Notes: generated from the sequence alone by a model not told the origin. A DNA stretch of 52,364 nucleotides from Lysobacteraceae bacterium (GCA_021604725.1 BQJN01000020.1:1-52364); one strand, 5' to 3'; positions 9,343 through 17,311 are shown, numbered from the stretch's first letter. Numbers and translations: made by a program.

Positions 9343-9519
9343 TCTAATTAGAGGTCGTCCACGATTAGCCATCCGCGGCTAACGCGGACACGAACTTTCA
9401 GAAGCGCCAAGCGCGGTTATGAAAGTTCTTCATTTTCAGTAACTTGAAAATGGCTGGCACTTCCGTGTGCCAGGGCGAGCGCGTCAAAACACCTATCTGT
9501 AGGACGCGCTCTAATTAGA
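9343..9519. repeat. Second hairpin array, bounded by TCTAATTAGA palindromes
   Basis: Identical 10-bp palindromes TCTAATTAGA lie at 9343-9352 and 9510-9519. Between them are consecutive inverted repeats: 9373-9387 (CCGCG/CGCGG), 9392-9428 (GAACTTTCA/TGAAAGTTC), 9431-9452 (CATTTTCA/TGAAAATG), 9454-9473 (CTGGCAC/GTGCCAG) and 9477-9511 (GAGCGCGTC/GACGCGCTC). Two more, at 9550-9582 (CAGCGG/CCGCTG) and 9584-9597 (TACCGC/GCGGTA), follow inside the transposase remnant. The organisation resembles REP/BIME elements next to REP-associated transposases. Confidence 0.75.
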
Positions 9520-9748
9520 ATTTAGAACGAACAATCGGGAAACGAACATCAGCGGTGCTGGCACCACCGGCCAAAGCCGCTGATACCGCTTGCGGTAGCC
9601 CATAGAGCTTATCCCAGCGCCTCGCCAGTTCGAAGTTTTCCCAGCCTTTAGCCTTCTTCTTGACCACTCGCAACACGAAATGCACATGGTTGCTCATCAC
9701 CGCATAGGCGCATACATCAATGACAACGTGCAGATAATGGAATTTATG
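9515..9748 (-). pseudogene. Remnant of a REP-associated Y1/HUH transposase
   Basis: On the minus strand the frame reads IDVCAYAVMSNHVHFVLRV and then KAKGWENFELARRWDKLYGLP. This matches the core of IS200-like/RAYT transposases: the His-x-His (HUH) metal-binding motif in NHVHF after the AYAVMSN strand, and the K(A)W...RRW segment. An in-frame stop (9749-9751) cuts off the N-terminus. The catalytic-Tyr helix expected downstream is missing, because the frame runs into the hairpin array and stops at its TCTAATTAGA boundary. It is therefore a decayed fragment. Confidence 0.7.
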
Positions 9749-9751
9749 TCA

Positions 9752-9861
9752 CTGCCATCCATGGCGATAGTTTTGACCTCCGTAGGAAGGCCCAGCCCCA
9801 ACATCCATACGGAGCTTGGGGTGTCCCGAGCTATTTTCGATTGAGCGAGCGGACGCCGCTC
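9752..9861. other. Short intergenic stretch with overlapping inverted repeats
   Basis: CTCCGTA ... TACGGAG and CCCCAA ... TTGGGG form interleaved, mutually exclusive stems between about 9778 and 9825. There is no coding sequence. It lies between the transposase remnant and the carbonic anhydrase stop and could serve as that gene's 3' structure. Confidence 0.4.
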
Positions 9862-10467
9862 TTAGTCGAAGAACTCAACGACGCCGGACACCAAATCGTA
9901 TTCGGCTGCGACCACTTCAAGCGTACCTTCGTCAATCAGCTGCTCCAGTATTCGCGAACCGTGACGAAGTTGATAAGCCGATGCCCTGCAGTTTGCTCGC
10001 ACCGCATGGTGCAGGAGCAAATCGCCGTCCAGGTTGGGGTTGGCCTCCATTAGGGTTTGCACTGATGGCTGAACTCGGTCAACGATCGCCTTCAAATTGG
10101 GGGATCGATTCTCACTGGGCCTGTTCAGCTCGTTGATGGTCGCCTCCACAGCGCCACATTTCGAATGCGCCAACACCACGACCAATGGCGTGCCAAATTG
10201 CTCTGCCGCGAACTCCACACTGCCAATTTGCGACGGAGCCACAATATTGCCGGCAACCCTAATGACAAAGAGGTCGCCGACGCCCTGGTCGAATACCAAT
10301 TCAGCAGGAACCCGAGAGTCGCTGCAGCCAAGAATTATCGCGAATGGCTGTTGGCCACCAGCGGTTTCTCTACGAATCGACTCGTGTGATCGTGATTTCG
10401 CTTCCCCGCTGATATACCGCTTGTTGCCTTCTTTCAGTTCGGACAAGGCTTGTTTGGCCGATTTCAT
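9862..10467 (-). CDS. Beta-class carbonic anhydrase
   Basis: 201 residues, cytoplasmic. It interconverts CO2 and bicarbonate with a zinc held by two Cys and one His. CSDSR (Cys plus the Asp-Arg dyad) and HSKCG (His and the second Cys) are both present, with the RVAGN strand between them. The length is usual for the class. The ATG at 10467 is preceded by AGGGA about 8 bases upstream on the minus strand. It stands alone, with repeats on both sides. Confidence 0.95.
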   Translation of the reverse strand: MKSAKQALSELKEGNKRYISGEAKSRSHESIRRETAGGQQPFAIILGCSDSRVPAELVFDQGVGDLFVIRVAGNIVAPSQIGSVEFAAEQFGTPLVVVLAHSKCGAVEATINELNRPSENRSPNLKAIVDRVQPSVQTLMEANPNLDGDLLLHHAVRANCRASAYQLRHGSRILEQLIDEGTLEVVAAEYDLVSGVVEFFD

Positions 10468-10606
10468 TCGATATTCCCTGCAGTAAAGACGGTCGGGTTC
10501 ATTCGATCAGAGCTGCCATAGGATACCGAAGCATCGGCCCAAGCTGAAGAGTGAATGCCGTGTGAAGTTGGTTGAACTTTTGCTTGACTAATCAATCACA
10601 ACTGTA

Positions 10607-10726
10607 GCGATATGCTTATCGCCGTTGATCGTTGGAAAGCAGACATAGTTCTCCCTGGTGGGTCCCCCCTCCCACTCGCTGTTCCAACATTTAAAGCCAC
10701 GCGGCACCCCCGCGTGGCTTTTTTTT
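10607..10726 (+). ncRNA. Candidate small RNA: three stem-loops ending in an intrinsic terminator
   Basis: A ~120-base segment without a convincing gene folds into ordered stems: GCGATA/TATCGC with a 4-base loop (10607-10622); a branched stem GTTGGAA-AGC / GCT-TTCCAAC (10631-10688) enclosing GTGGG/CCCAC (10658-10675); and a terminator (10694-10726). A TTGACT box lies at 10584-10589, but no good -10 element sits at the right distance. The position after the divergently read carbonic anhydrase gives it no protein-coding parent on this strand. I do not recognise a known RNA family. Confidence 0.45.
10694..10726 (+). terminator. Strong intrinsic terminator
   Basis: An 11-bp perfect stem (AAGCCACGCGG/CCGCGTGGCTT) with a 5-base loop runs directly into a tract of eight T residues on the plus strand. 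No annotated plus-strand gene ends upstream, which is the main argument for the candidate small RNA. Confidence 0.85.
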
Positions 10727-10787
10727 GCACATTTGGTGCGAGTATTTGGGGTGAAAAATTCGAGGGTTTCTCGCGAGGGCGCGAAGT

Positions 10788-11302
10788 TCGCGAAGGTGAA
10801 GAGAAAGGCATCGCATCGCGGGTAGATTGTCTCGCGCAAAGGCGCAAAGAAGCAAAGAAGCATAGGGTGCGCGCATTGCGGGCTTCAAAGAACGAGATGT
10901 AGAGCGTCGGTTTGGGGCATGTGGGCCTCGTAGTGAATGCGCAAACTGTACAGGCCAAACACCCAGAACCGGAATCCAGATCTCGCGAAGGTGAAGAGAA
11001 AGGCATCGCATCGCGGGAAGAGTGTCTCGCGCAAAGGCGCAAAGGCGCATAGGGTGCGCGCATTGCGCGCTTCAAAGAACGAGGTGTAGAGCATCGGTTT
11101 GGGGCAAGGACGTTCCTCGTCGAATGCCCAGTTCGCACAGGCTGAAACCCAGAACTGCAATCCAGATCTCGCGAAGGTGAAGAGAAAGGCATCGCATCGC
11201 GGGAAGAGTGTCTCGCGCGAAGGCGCAAAGGCGCAAAGGCGCATATGGTGCGCGCATTGCGCGCTTCAAATAACGAAGTGTAGAGCGTCGGTTTGGGGCA
11301 GC
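10788..11302. repeat. Three tandem copies of a ~190-bp intergenic repeat
   Basis: Copies begin with TCGCGAAGGTGAAGAGAAAG at 10788, 10983 and 11169, giving periods of 195 and 186 bases. Each carries GCATCGCATCGCGGG, a CTCGCGC-AAAGGCGCAAAG block of variable length, GGTGCGCGCATTGCG and TCGGTTTGGGGCA. The last copy is cut short at about 11302 just after the TCGGTTTGGGGCA block. Long minus-strand frames through here repeat themselves in all three frames and are artefacts of the repeat. Confidence 0.85.
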
Positions 11303-11314
11303 TAGATTGCGGCT

Positions 11315-12229
11315 TTAACTACTAGCAACCAGCGAGTAGCCGGCACGGGGGAAATGGACGTGCAGGTTTCCCAGTTCCGGGTGTTGTCGAGCAACGATGA
11401 TTCGGTTTTCGGTCAATGCGGCCAGTGTTCCGGTGACGGGGCGAATGCCGTAGTCCGATGGGGCGACCTCGATTTCGCTGTCCAAAGCGATGGTTGAGTT
11501 GGTCACGCTGGTAGGCAACGGGCGGGGTTCGGCGTCGGCGGCTGCAGTAAATGCGGCTTCCTGCGTGATCTCTTCACGCTCGCCGTGGCCGATATTGCTG
11601 ACGCGTTGGTACCAGGCTTCAACCTTGGTGCTAGAACTCAACGGGCGTCGATCGCAGCTGACATAGAGCCACAGCGGATGATAGGTGGCGAGATCGGCGA
11701 TGGTGGCTGCGTCACCATCAACCCAGTCCTGGTCTGTCAGGCGTGTTTCCAAGTCGGCAAGGTATGATTTCAGTATTGCCTTCGCTTTCGGTCCTTTGGC
11801 CGGGCGCACAGTGCCACCGGCCAGCAAGCTGGCTCTGTCTTTTATAAACTGAACCGTACCAATCGGCCCCAAGAGTTGCATCATTGTTCCCAGCAAGCGC
11901 AGGGGGCTGACCGCGCCGATCGCTGCGAAGAACACTTCCTGTTCTGCTTGTTCCATTAACTCTGCTGTCGCTGGCGAAACGGTGTCCACGTTCAGCGCTG
12001 GACTGTTGGTTGATGCCGCAATCTCTCGAGCAATCAACGAGGTGTCGCAAAAGATATCAGCCCCTAGCTGTGCGACCGGAATACGGCGGTAGCCCCCGGT
12101 GAGCGGGTCAAGGCTCGGCCGCGGAGGTTTGATCGGCGTGAGCAATGACCGCCAATGGCTGTTGGTCAAGCCGAACATCAGCCTGACTTTCTCCGCATAG
12201 GGCGAGCTTTCGTAGTGATGCAGAATCAT
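11315..12229 (-). CDS. Glutathione S-transferase family protein
   Basis: 304 residues. The N-terminal thioredoxin-like half starts ILHHYESSPYAEKVRLMFGL, the usual glutathione-site region of omega/zeta-like GSTs. YRRIPVAQLGADIFCDTSLIAREI provides the cis-Pro and the Asp-Thr-Ser turn that binds the gamma-glutamyl group. A helical C-terminal domain (DQDWVDGDAATIADLATYHPLW) follows, and then about 80 residues that are not part of a standard GST. This extra domain is seen in some proteobacterial GST-family proteins. The substrate is unknown. Confidence 0.85.
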   Translation of the reverse strand: MILHHYESSPYAEKVRLMFGLTNSHWRSLLTPIKPPRPSLDPLTGGYRRIPVAQLGADIFCDTSLIAREIAASTNSPALNVDTVSPATAELMEQAEQEVFFAAIGAVSPLRLLGTMMQLLGPIGTVQFIKDRASLLAGGTVRPAKGPKAKAILKSYLADLETRLTDQDWVDGDAATIADLATYHPLWLYVSCDRRPLSSSTKVEAWYQRVSNIGHGEREEITQEAAFTAAADAEPRPLPTSVTNSTIALDSEIEVAPSDYGIRPVTGTLAALTENRIIVARQHPELGNLHVHFPRAGYSLVASS

Positions 12230-12336
12230 CGATGATTCCGTGTTGTGGCGAACGTCCGGTCAACAAGGTGGAACGGACACGATAACAGACCTGCATTCGC
12301 GTCGTCCGCTCAGGAATCAGCTGCGGCTTGCCAAGA

Positions 12337-13035
12337 TTAGATGCCAAGCTCCTCTTTAATGTAGGTGCTGGTCAGGTGTTTTGTTACATCCATCGGCTCG
12401 CAGCGCCCATTGGGATCGAAATCGATGGGGCCGATAGCCCTGGCAACCTTCAAGGCGGCAGCATTTAGTTTTTTGCTCCGTTTGCCAATACCCATTAAGG
12501 CAGCTGCCATCGACATCAGAACCGAGATCGGCTGCTCGGCATAGGTGTCTTCAATGTGTGCAATGTGGGCCAGGAAGTAGCTTTCGTCTGGCGCGCTCTT
12601 CTTTGTGTTTTTGGAAATTTCATAAAGCAGGCCATAGCCGCAATCGCGGCGCACGGGGTCTTTGCTTTCAATCCACTTATCGGCAAGTTCAACTACAAAA
12701 GGTGCTTTGGCCAGTGTGGCATCACAGGAAGAGAAGACATGCGTCAGGTAGCCGCCCTTGAGCTGCTCCACCTGCGATTCGGCTTGATCGACAGTGATTG
12801 TTTTGGGGTCGTCGATCAGCAGCGAGATGATCTTCATCTCGTAAATGTCCGATTGCCATAGTTGCCGAGCTAGTTCTGGGTCTTTGCCCACCTTCTTCGA
12901 AAACTTGCGCAGCTTGGTCAAGCCCACACCAAAGCTGTCCAGCCCCCCGGACTTCTCTTTGTGCTGCTGCCAATGCGCAATGCCTCGCGCGTCCTTGTTT
13001 TCTTGCAAAAACTTGAGGATGTCTGATTTGTTCAT
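12337..13035 (-). CDS. DNA alkylation repair protein, AlkD-like HEAT-repeat family
   Basis: 232 residues from the ATG at 13035 (MNKSDILKFLQ); an in-frame upstream extension reads into repeat DNA and was left out. It is all-helical with the family layout: LDSFGVGLTKLRKFSKKVG, QLWQSDIYEMKIISLLIDD, VELADKWIESKDPVRRDCGYGLLYEI and a C-terminal helix pair. AlkD removes 3- and 7-methyl purines without base flipping. The aromatic/acidic catalytic set of the Bacillus enzyme is only partly visible here, so true glycosylase activity is uncertain. It is separated from the GST gene by ~107 bases. Confidence 0.8.
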   Translation of the reverse strand: MNKSDILKFLQENKDARGIAHWQQHKEKSGGLDSFGVGLTKLRKFSKKVGKDPELARQLWQSDIYEMKIISLLIDDPKTITVDQAESQVEQLKGGYLTHVFSSCDATLAKAPFVVELADKWIESKDPVRRDCGYGLLYEISKNTKKSAPDESYFLAHIAHIEDTYAEQPISVLMSMAAALMGIGKRSKKLNAAALKVARAIGPIDFDPNGRCEPMDVTKHLTSTYIKEELGI

Positions 13036-13144
13036 GGGCTTGAGTGTACCTCGCGACATAGGCCGCTGGCACGGGAATTGAAGATAGATGAACCGCCGAG
13101 GTTGGGAGATCAAGGAGACGCGCACTGCGCGTTTTAAAAAATGG

Positions 13145-13263
13145 CACTAGGAGATAGGGAGGGCCGGTGAGCGCACCAATTGGTGCGTTTGGATTGAATT
13201 GAATAGGGGGAATGTCTCGCGCAAAGCTCGCGAAGACGCAAAGGAAATAGGCCGCTAACGCGG
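13145..13263 (+). repeat. Dispersed repeat, CACTAGGAG-GGAGGGCCGGTGAG family (copy 1)
   Basis: A 119-base block that starts CACTAGGAG, then GGAGGGCCGGTGAGCGCA, ATTGAATTGAATA, GGGGAATG, and GCGCAAAGCTCGCGAAGACG. The block at 15985-16103 has the same order, spacing and length with a few substitutions. Shorter relatives lie at 13321-13362, 31236-31262 and, inverted, at 31148-31174 and 31380-31406. No protein is encoded. Confidence 0.8.
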
Positions 13264-13320
13264 AATCAAGAAAGGTAAACCACAGAGATCATTGAGATCA
13301 GGGAGGCGCGCACTGCGCGG

Positions 13321-13362
13321 ATTGGGAGAAATGACACTAGGAGAGAAGGAGGGCCAGTGAGG
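13321..13362 (+). repeat. Partial copy of the CACTAGGAG repeat
   Basis: ATTGGGAGAAATGACACTAGGAG is followed by AAGGAGGGCCAGTGAG. It matches the corresponding part near 15969-16011, including the sequence upstream of CACTAGGAG. Confidence 0.7.
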
Positions 13363-13403
13363 CCGCGCTGCGGGTTGGAATAGAAGGAAAAGGAATGGAT
13401 CTT

Positions 13404-13431
13404 CGTCATTCCGGGCTTGACCCGGAATCCA
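13404..13431. repeat. CGTCATTCCGGG hairpin repeat
   Basis: ATTCCGGG/CCCGGAAT arms with a 5-base loop. The same short element is present at 18551-18594 (longer loop), 31097-31117, 31329-31348 (decayed) and 49111-49140. This kind of short palindromic repeat is common between genes in many proteobacteria. Confidence 0.75.
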
Positions 13432-13519
13432 GGGAGTTGGGGCACCTTGTTGTAGGCATTCGCCATTGCCGGTAGGGTATGGATATCGGGAGTTCTTACC
13501 CATTGACAAGGAGTCGACT

Positions 13520-14231
13520 ATGAAAGCACTGCTAACCCTTCTGCTATTGGCCGCCAGCATGGTCGGCAACGCGCAAGGCTCTATGCCAGACCAGCCCCAC
13601 ATTTTATGTAGAGGGGCTTGCCCGTGTGTCGGTTGAGCCGGACGTATTTGAGCTTAGGGTGACGATCTCTGCCGAATCACTAGACTTGGAAAAGGCGGAG
13701 GGTTTGATGCAGACCAAGCTGGCCAAGATTCTGGCCGTTTGTGCAGAATCGAATATCGCGCCCGAGAACGTTCACGTTGCCACAATGAGTTCGCATATCA
13801 GGCTTGATCACCGCTCTGGGAACTCGACTTTTGCGGGGTACAGCCTAAGGCAGCAAATAAGCATTGATGCAGATCCTGACCACCACGCCGAAGTGATGCG
13901 CGATGTGCTGGTAAAAGGGACTCCAGCGAACGTGGTTTCGTCATTCAAGGTCAAAGATCAGGACCAGGTTCTTGATCAGGCGCAGCTTGAAGCGGTTGAC
14001 GATGCTCGTCGCCGCGCGCAACGCATTGCCGAAAGGGCCGGAAGAAGTCTGGGCGAGGTCTATTCAATCTCAGAATTTGATCATCGATTGACGGAGAAAA
14101 GTGGGCTAAGACCGTTACGCCATATGAGCGACGAACAAGGGCAATACATGCTGTTTGCCTCAGCTAAGTTGGACCCAGAGAGCGTAATAGCCGAGGCCAG
14201 GGTCTTCGTCGTGTTTTTGCTGGCGGATTAG
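13520..14231 (+). pseudogene. SIMPL-domain (DUF541) periplasmic protein, frameshifted after the signal peptide
   Basis: The ATG at 13520 has an ideal AAGGAG (13508-13513) and encodes a signal peptide (MKALLTLLLLAASMVGNAQG), but this frame ends at a TGA after 38 residues. From 13599 the next frame reads TFYVEGLARVSVEPD and continues as a SIMPL domain to 14231 (KAEGLMQTKLAKI, GYSLRQQISI, ARRRAQRIAERAG, FVVFLLAD). Removing one C from the CCCC run at 13595-13598 would join the two. The SIMPL family is periplasmic and thought to be linked to stress responses; its exact role is unclear. The frame from 13626 alone would lack a signal peptide. Confidence 0.8.
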
Positions 14232-14587
14232 GGGCGTCTTTCGTCCCAAGGTTCGTGATCGCCCCTACGCGGATTATTCCTATGCCAATTGACGGAATTT
14301 TCGCCTTCCAATCAGGCGATACGCAGCTCACGATAAGGCCCGTCCAGGAGGAAGTACGCCTCAACCAGTTCGTGGTGACCGCATTGAGTGCTCATGTTGG
14401 CTGGCGTGGTCCGGTGGCGACGAAAGACCCGGCGACAGAGGGCGCGACAGAAGCGGTGCTCAAGTTTAGCCGTTGAGGGTCCAAGGCGGAGCCTTCAGCC
14501 CTGTCAGCGTTTGTCGCGGCGGAGGGTCGTGCCCGTGGGATAAGTTTGATAGTTTGTAGGGCTGGATCTGCTTGACGAGATTGACCC
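14232..14587. other. Intergenic, no supported gene
   Basis: A 73-codon open frame exists at 14255-14476 but has no recognisable family and no ribosome-binding site. I see no strong hairpin or promoter. Confidence 0.4.
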
Positions 14588-15868
14588 ATGCCATTGCTGC
14601 GACTGACCATTGCCCTGTTTTTCTTTATCAACGTTGTTCCCGCCACAGCCGCTACGACGGTAATTGAGGCGGCCGGCTATGTCGATGTCGGTTCCGGCAT
14701 TTTGATCAAGCCCGCGGTTATTGTGGTTGAGGGCGAAAACATTGTGGAGATCAACCCCACTCAGCTCCCGAAAAATGCGACACGAATTGATCTCGGCGGC
14801 AATGTCCTGCTGCCCGGCCTGATGGACATGCATGTCCACCTGGATCTCAACTGGGATGCGGTCAACTTCGACGTTATCTTTATGGAGAGCGGTGCAAAAG
14901 GTGCCTTGCGTGCGGCCATGAATGCCGCGGCAACGCTTAATGCAGGGTTCACAACCGTGCGCAATGTTGGACAAATCCACAACACTGCCGACATGGTCGA
15001 TGTGGCACTAGCGGAGGCCATTGAAGAAGGGTTTGTGCCGGGCCCGAGAGTTATCCCAGCCGGCCATATGATCTCCATCCTGGGCGGTCACGGCGATCTG
15101 GGCATGGCGCACGGCATGGCTGAAGGCATGCTGGTGCTGCCACCAGAACGGGGCGTCGTTAGCGGTGCGGCGGACGCTCTGCGCGCAGTTCGCTATCAGA
15201 TCAAGCATGGTGCCAAAGTAATCAAGATTCACGCGACTGCCGGGGTGTTGTCACTGGAAGATGCCGTTGGCGCGCAGCAACTGACGGACGAAGAGATGCG
15301 GGTGATCGTTGAAGAAGCGCGTCGGCATAACCTGCCGGTGGCCGCTCATGCGCATGGCACAGAAGGCATCAAGGCGGCTATCCGCGCAGGTGTTGACTCG
15401 ATTGAGCATGGTTCGATCCTGGATGACGAGGCCATTGCTCTGATGCAGGAACACAACGTCACCTTCGTCCCCACCGTCGGCCTAATGGACCGCATTGATC
15501 TGGGCGCCCTGCCGCCAAAGAAGCGAGCCAAAGCTAAATATGTCGATCCACTCGCGCGCGAATCGGTCCGCAGGGCTGCCAGAGCGGGTGTACGCATTGC
15601 CATGGGCACCGACGCGCCCCTCATTCCCCATGGCGACAATGCCGATGAAATTGTCACCTTGACGACACTGGGCCTGTCTAATGCCGAAGCGCTTCGCACC
15701 GTGACAATTAACCCGGCCGTGTTGATTCGCCGAGATGATCTAGGGCAGATCAAGCCCGGAATGAAAGCCGATCTTATTGCGGTGGGTGCTGACCCGCTGG
15801 AGGACATCAATACCTTGCGAGATGTTCGGTTCGTGATGAAGAACGGGAAAGTGGTGCGGCAGCCTTAA
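14588..15868 (+). CDS. Secreted metal-dependent amidohydrolase (prolidase/carboxypeptidase-like)
   Basis: 426 residues with a signal peptide (LTIALFFFINVVPATA), so it is periplasmic or exported. The amidohydrolase-superfamily metal ligands are all visible: DMHVHL (first two His), the Lys that is carbamylated in VIKIHATAG, AAHAHG, SIEHGS, and the Asp in MGTDAP. The C-terminal beta-strand domain ends ADLIAVGADPLEDINTL...VMKNGKVV. The closest pattern is the Zn-dependent Xaa-Pro dipeptidase / arginine carboxypeptidase group, which cleaves C-terminal residues of dipeptides or acyl-amino acids. The substrate cannot be fixed from sequence alone. Confidence 0.9.
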   Translation: MPLLRLTIALFFFINVVPATAATTVIEAAGYVDVGSGILIKPAVIVVEGENIVEINPTQLPKNATRIDLGGNVLLPGLMDMHVHLDLNWDAVNFDVIFMESGAKGALRAAMNAAATLNAGFTTVRNVGQIHNTADMVDVALAEAIEEGFVPGPRVIPAGHMISILGGHGDLGMAHGMAEGMLVLPPERGVVSGAADALRAVRYQIKHGAKVIKIHATAGVLSLEDAVGAQQLTDEEMRVIVEEARRHNLPVAAHAHGTEGIKAAIRAGVDSIEHGSILDDEAIALMQEHNVTFVPTVGLMDRIDLGALPPKKRAKAKYVDPLARESVRRAARAGVRIAMGTDAPLIPHGDNADEIVTLTTLGLSNAEALRTVTINPAVLIRRDDLGQIKPGMKADLIAVGADPLEDINTLRDVRFVMKNGKVVRQP

Positions 15869-15984
15869 TCGACAAGGTTAATTTGCGTCACTCAAGGCGT
15901 TAGCGATTTTTGTGTGATGCAACAAGGACCAAGTTTCATCCTTGCAAATCGAATTCAGCGCCGCGCGCTATTGGGAAGAAATGA

Positions 15985-16103
15985 CACCAGGAGGGCAGGA
16001 GGGCCGGTGAGCGCAGCGGTTGCTGCGATTGTATTGAATTGAATACGGGGAATGGATCGCGCAAAGCTCGCGAAGACGCAAAGGGAAAAGGCCGCTGGCG
16101 CGG
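15985..16103 (+). repeat. Dispersed repeat, CACTAGGAG family (copy 2)
   Basis: It begins CACCAGGAG, with GGAGGGCCGGTGAGCGCA, ATTGAATTGAATA, GGGGAATG and GCGCAAAGCTCGCGAAGACG in the same order as the copy at 13145-13263. The remaining DNA of 15869-16473 shows only low-complexity purine-rich sequence and no gene. Confidence 0.8.
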
Positions 16104-16473
16104 GGATTGAAATACAGGTTTAACCGCCGAGATGCCGAGATCAATGCGGAAGAAAGATGGTGGAAGGGCTCGCGCTGCGCACCTTGAAAACGATTAAACA
16201 CAGAGACAATGAGTGCACAGAGGTCGCTGGCGTTTAATTGACGGGATGTTCAACAAGAATAGCCGGGGACAGGCACGATCAAAGAACCGTATGCACGTCA
16301 GGTTCGGCTTCTCCCATCTCATGCCCAGACCGAATCAGCATCGATCTGTTTTCGACGTTCGCTTGCTTCGAGTCAAGCCACTGTTTGGCTCAAGCTGGAC
16401 GCAAGCGCGGCCACGCGGTTAGGATTGACGAGCGGCACGTGGTCGCAGACCAGCGGAAACACAGGGACGTACG

Positions 16474-17310
16474 ATGACTTCGGAGACCTATTCAAGCAAA
16501 GGCTACCTGGCGGTTTTGGCAACTTTGCTGATACCGCCGGTCGGACACGTTTACGCTGGGAAGCCGCTGCGAGGTTTGATTGGTTTCTCACTGATATGGG
16601 CGTTTGTTGCGGCGGCCGGCTGGGCGGGCGCTGGCCATGTTTTGTGGCTGTTCTATTTGCTGTACGTCGTTTTCATTGGCGGGATCATTGCATTGGCGGT
16701 TGACGCTTACCGTGTGTCAAGTCGACACAAGGGCGCAGTCCGCAAGTGGTACAACCACTGGTATGTTTATTCGCCGTTGGCCGTGCTTTTCTATCTGGTT
16801 GGCGGTTTGGTCGGCGAAAATCGAGCTTATCTTTTCGGTTTTGAGCCGTTCCGGATTCCGTCGAGTACCATGACGCCAACACTTCAGCGCGGCGACCTGA
16901 TTGCGATAGACAGTCGCCGTTATGATGGAAGCTACGTTCCCAAAAGGGGAGCGGTGGTTGTTTTCGAATACCCCGAAGACCGCTCTCAGGACTATGTCAA
17001 ACGCGTGATTGCCCTGCCGGGTGAGTCGTTTGAGATAGTCGGTGGGGATGTGTATATCAACGGCCAGATGCTCAATGAACCGTTCCTCGATCGTGAGTTG
17101 GTCACGCAGGACTATTCACTAGATTTCGCCGAAGTCGTTGTGCCCGACGATGCCATTTGGGTGCTGGGTGACTACCGCGATAACAGCAGGGACAGTCGTT
17201 TTTGGGGTCCGCTAAAGCTGGATCATCTGGTGGGCGAGGTCGGTTTGATCTGGTACGCATTTGACTTCGATCGAATTGCACAGGTTCGCCCGCACACCTT
17301 CGATTTCTGA
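16474..17310 (+). CDS. lepB: Signal peptidase I with Thr at the nucleophile position
   Basis: 278 residues. Several hydrophobic segments (VLATLLIPPVGHVYAG, LIGFSLIWAFVAAAGW, LWLFYLLYVVFIGGIIALAV, SPLAVLFYLVGGLVG) anchor it in the inner membrane. The periplasmic catalytic domain follows: box B reads IPSSTMTPTL, box D DYVKRVIALPGE (general-base Lys), and box E LGDYRDNSRDSRFWG. In the family the residue before the box-B Met is the nucleophilic Ser (IPSGSM); here that codon is ACC, Thr, with a Ser one position earlier. The extra N-terminal helices are also unlike standard LepB. It may be a second, specialised or impaired peptidase. Confidence 0.88.
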   Translation: MTSETYSSKGYLAVLATLLIPPVGHVYAGKPLRGLIGFSLIWAFVAAAGWAGAGHVLWLFYLLYVVFIGGIIALAVDAYRVSSRHKGAVRKWYNHWYVYSPLAVLFYLVGGLVGENRAYLFGFEPFRIPSSTMTPTLQRGDLIAIDSRRYDGSYVPKRGAVVVFEYPEDRSQDYVKRVIALPGESFEIVGGDVYINGQMLNEPFLDRELVTQDYSLDFAEVVVPDDAIWVLGDYRDNSRDSRFWGPLKLDHLVGEVGLIWYAFDFDRIAQVRPHTFDF

Positions 17311-17311
17311 A

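Noticed and set aside
10607-10726. Possibility that the three-stem region is a tRNA or a known riboswitch
   Set aside because: No T-loop, anticodon loop or recognised aptamer core; retained only as an uncharacterised small-RNA candidate.
10588-11269. Several long minus-strand frames (90-210 codons) with repeating peptides such as RLCAFA and RDAMPFSSP
   Set aside because: They run through the tandem DNA repeats in more than one frame, lack ribosome-binding sites and change phase between copies; they are artefacts of the repeat.
10788-11302. CRISPR array
   Set aside because: The repeat unit is ~190 bp, imperfect and without short unique spacers; there are no cas genes in the window.
14255-14476. 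73-codon plus-strand frame after the SIMPL gene
   Set aside because: No ribosome-binding site, no recognisable domain; could be a decayed fragment but nothing supports that.
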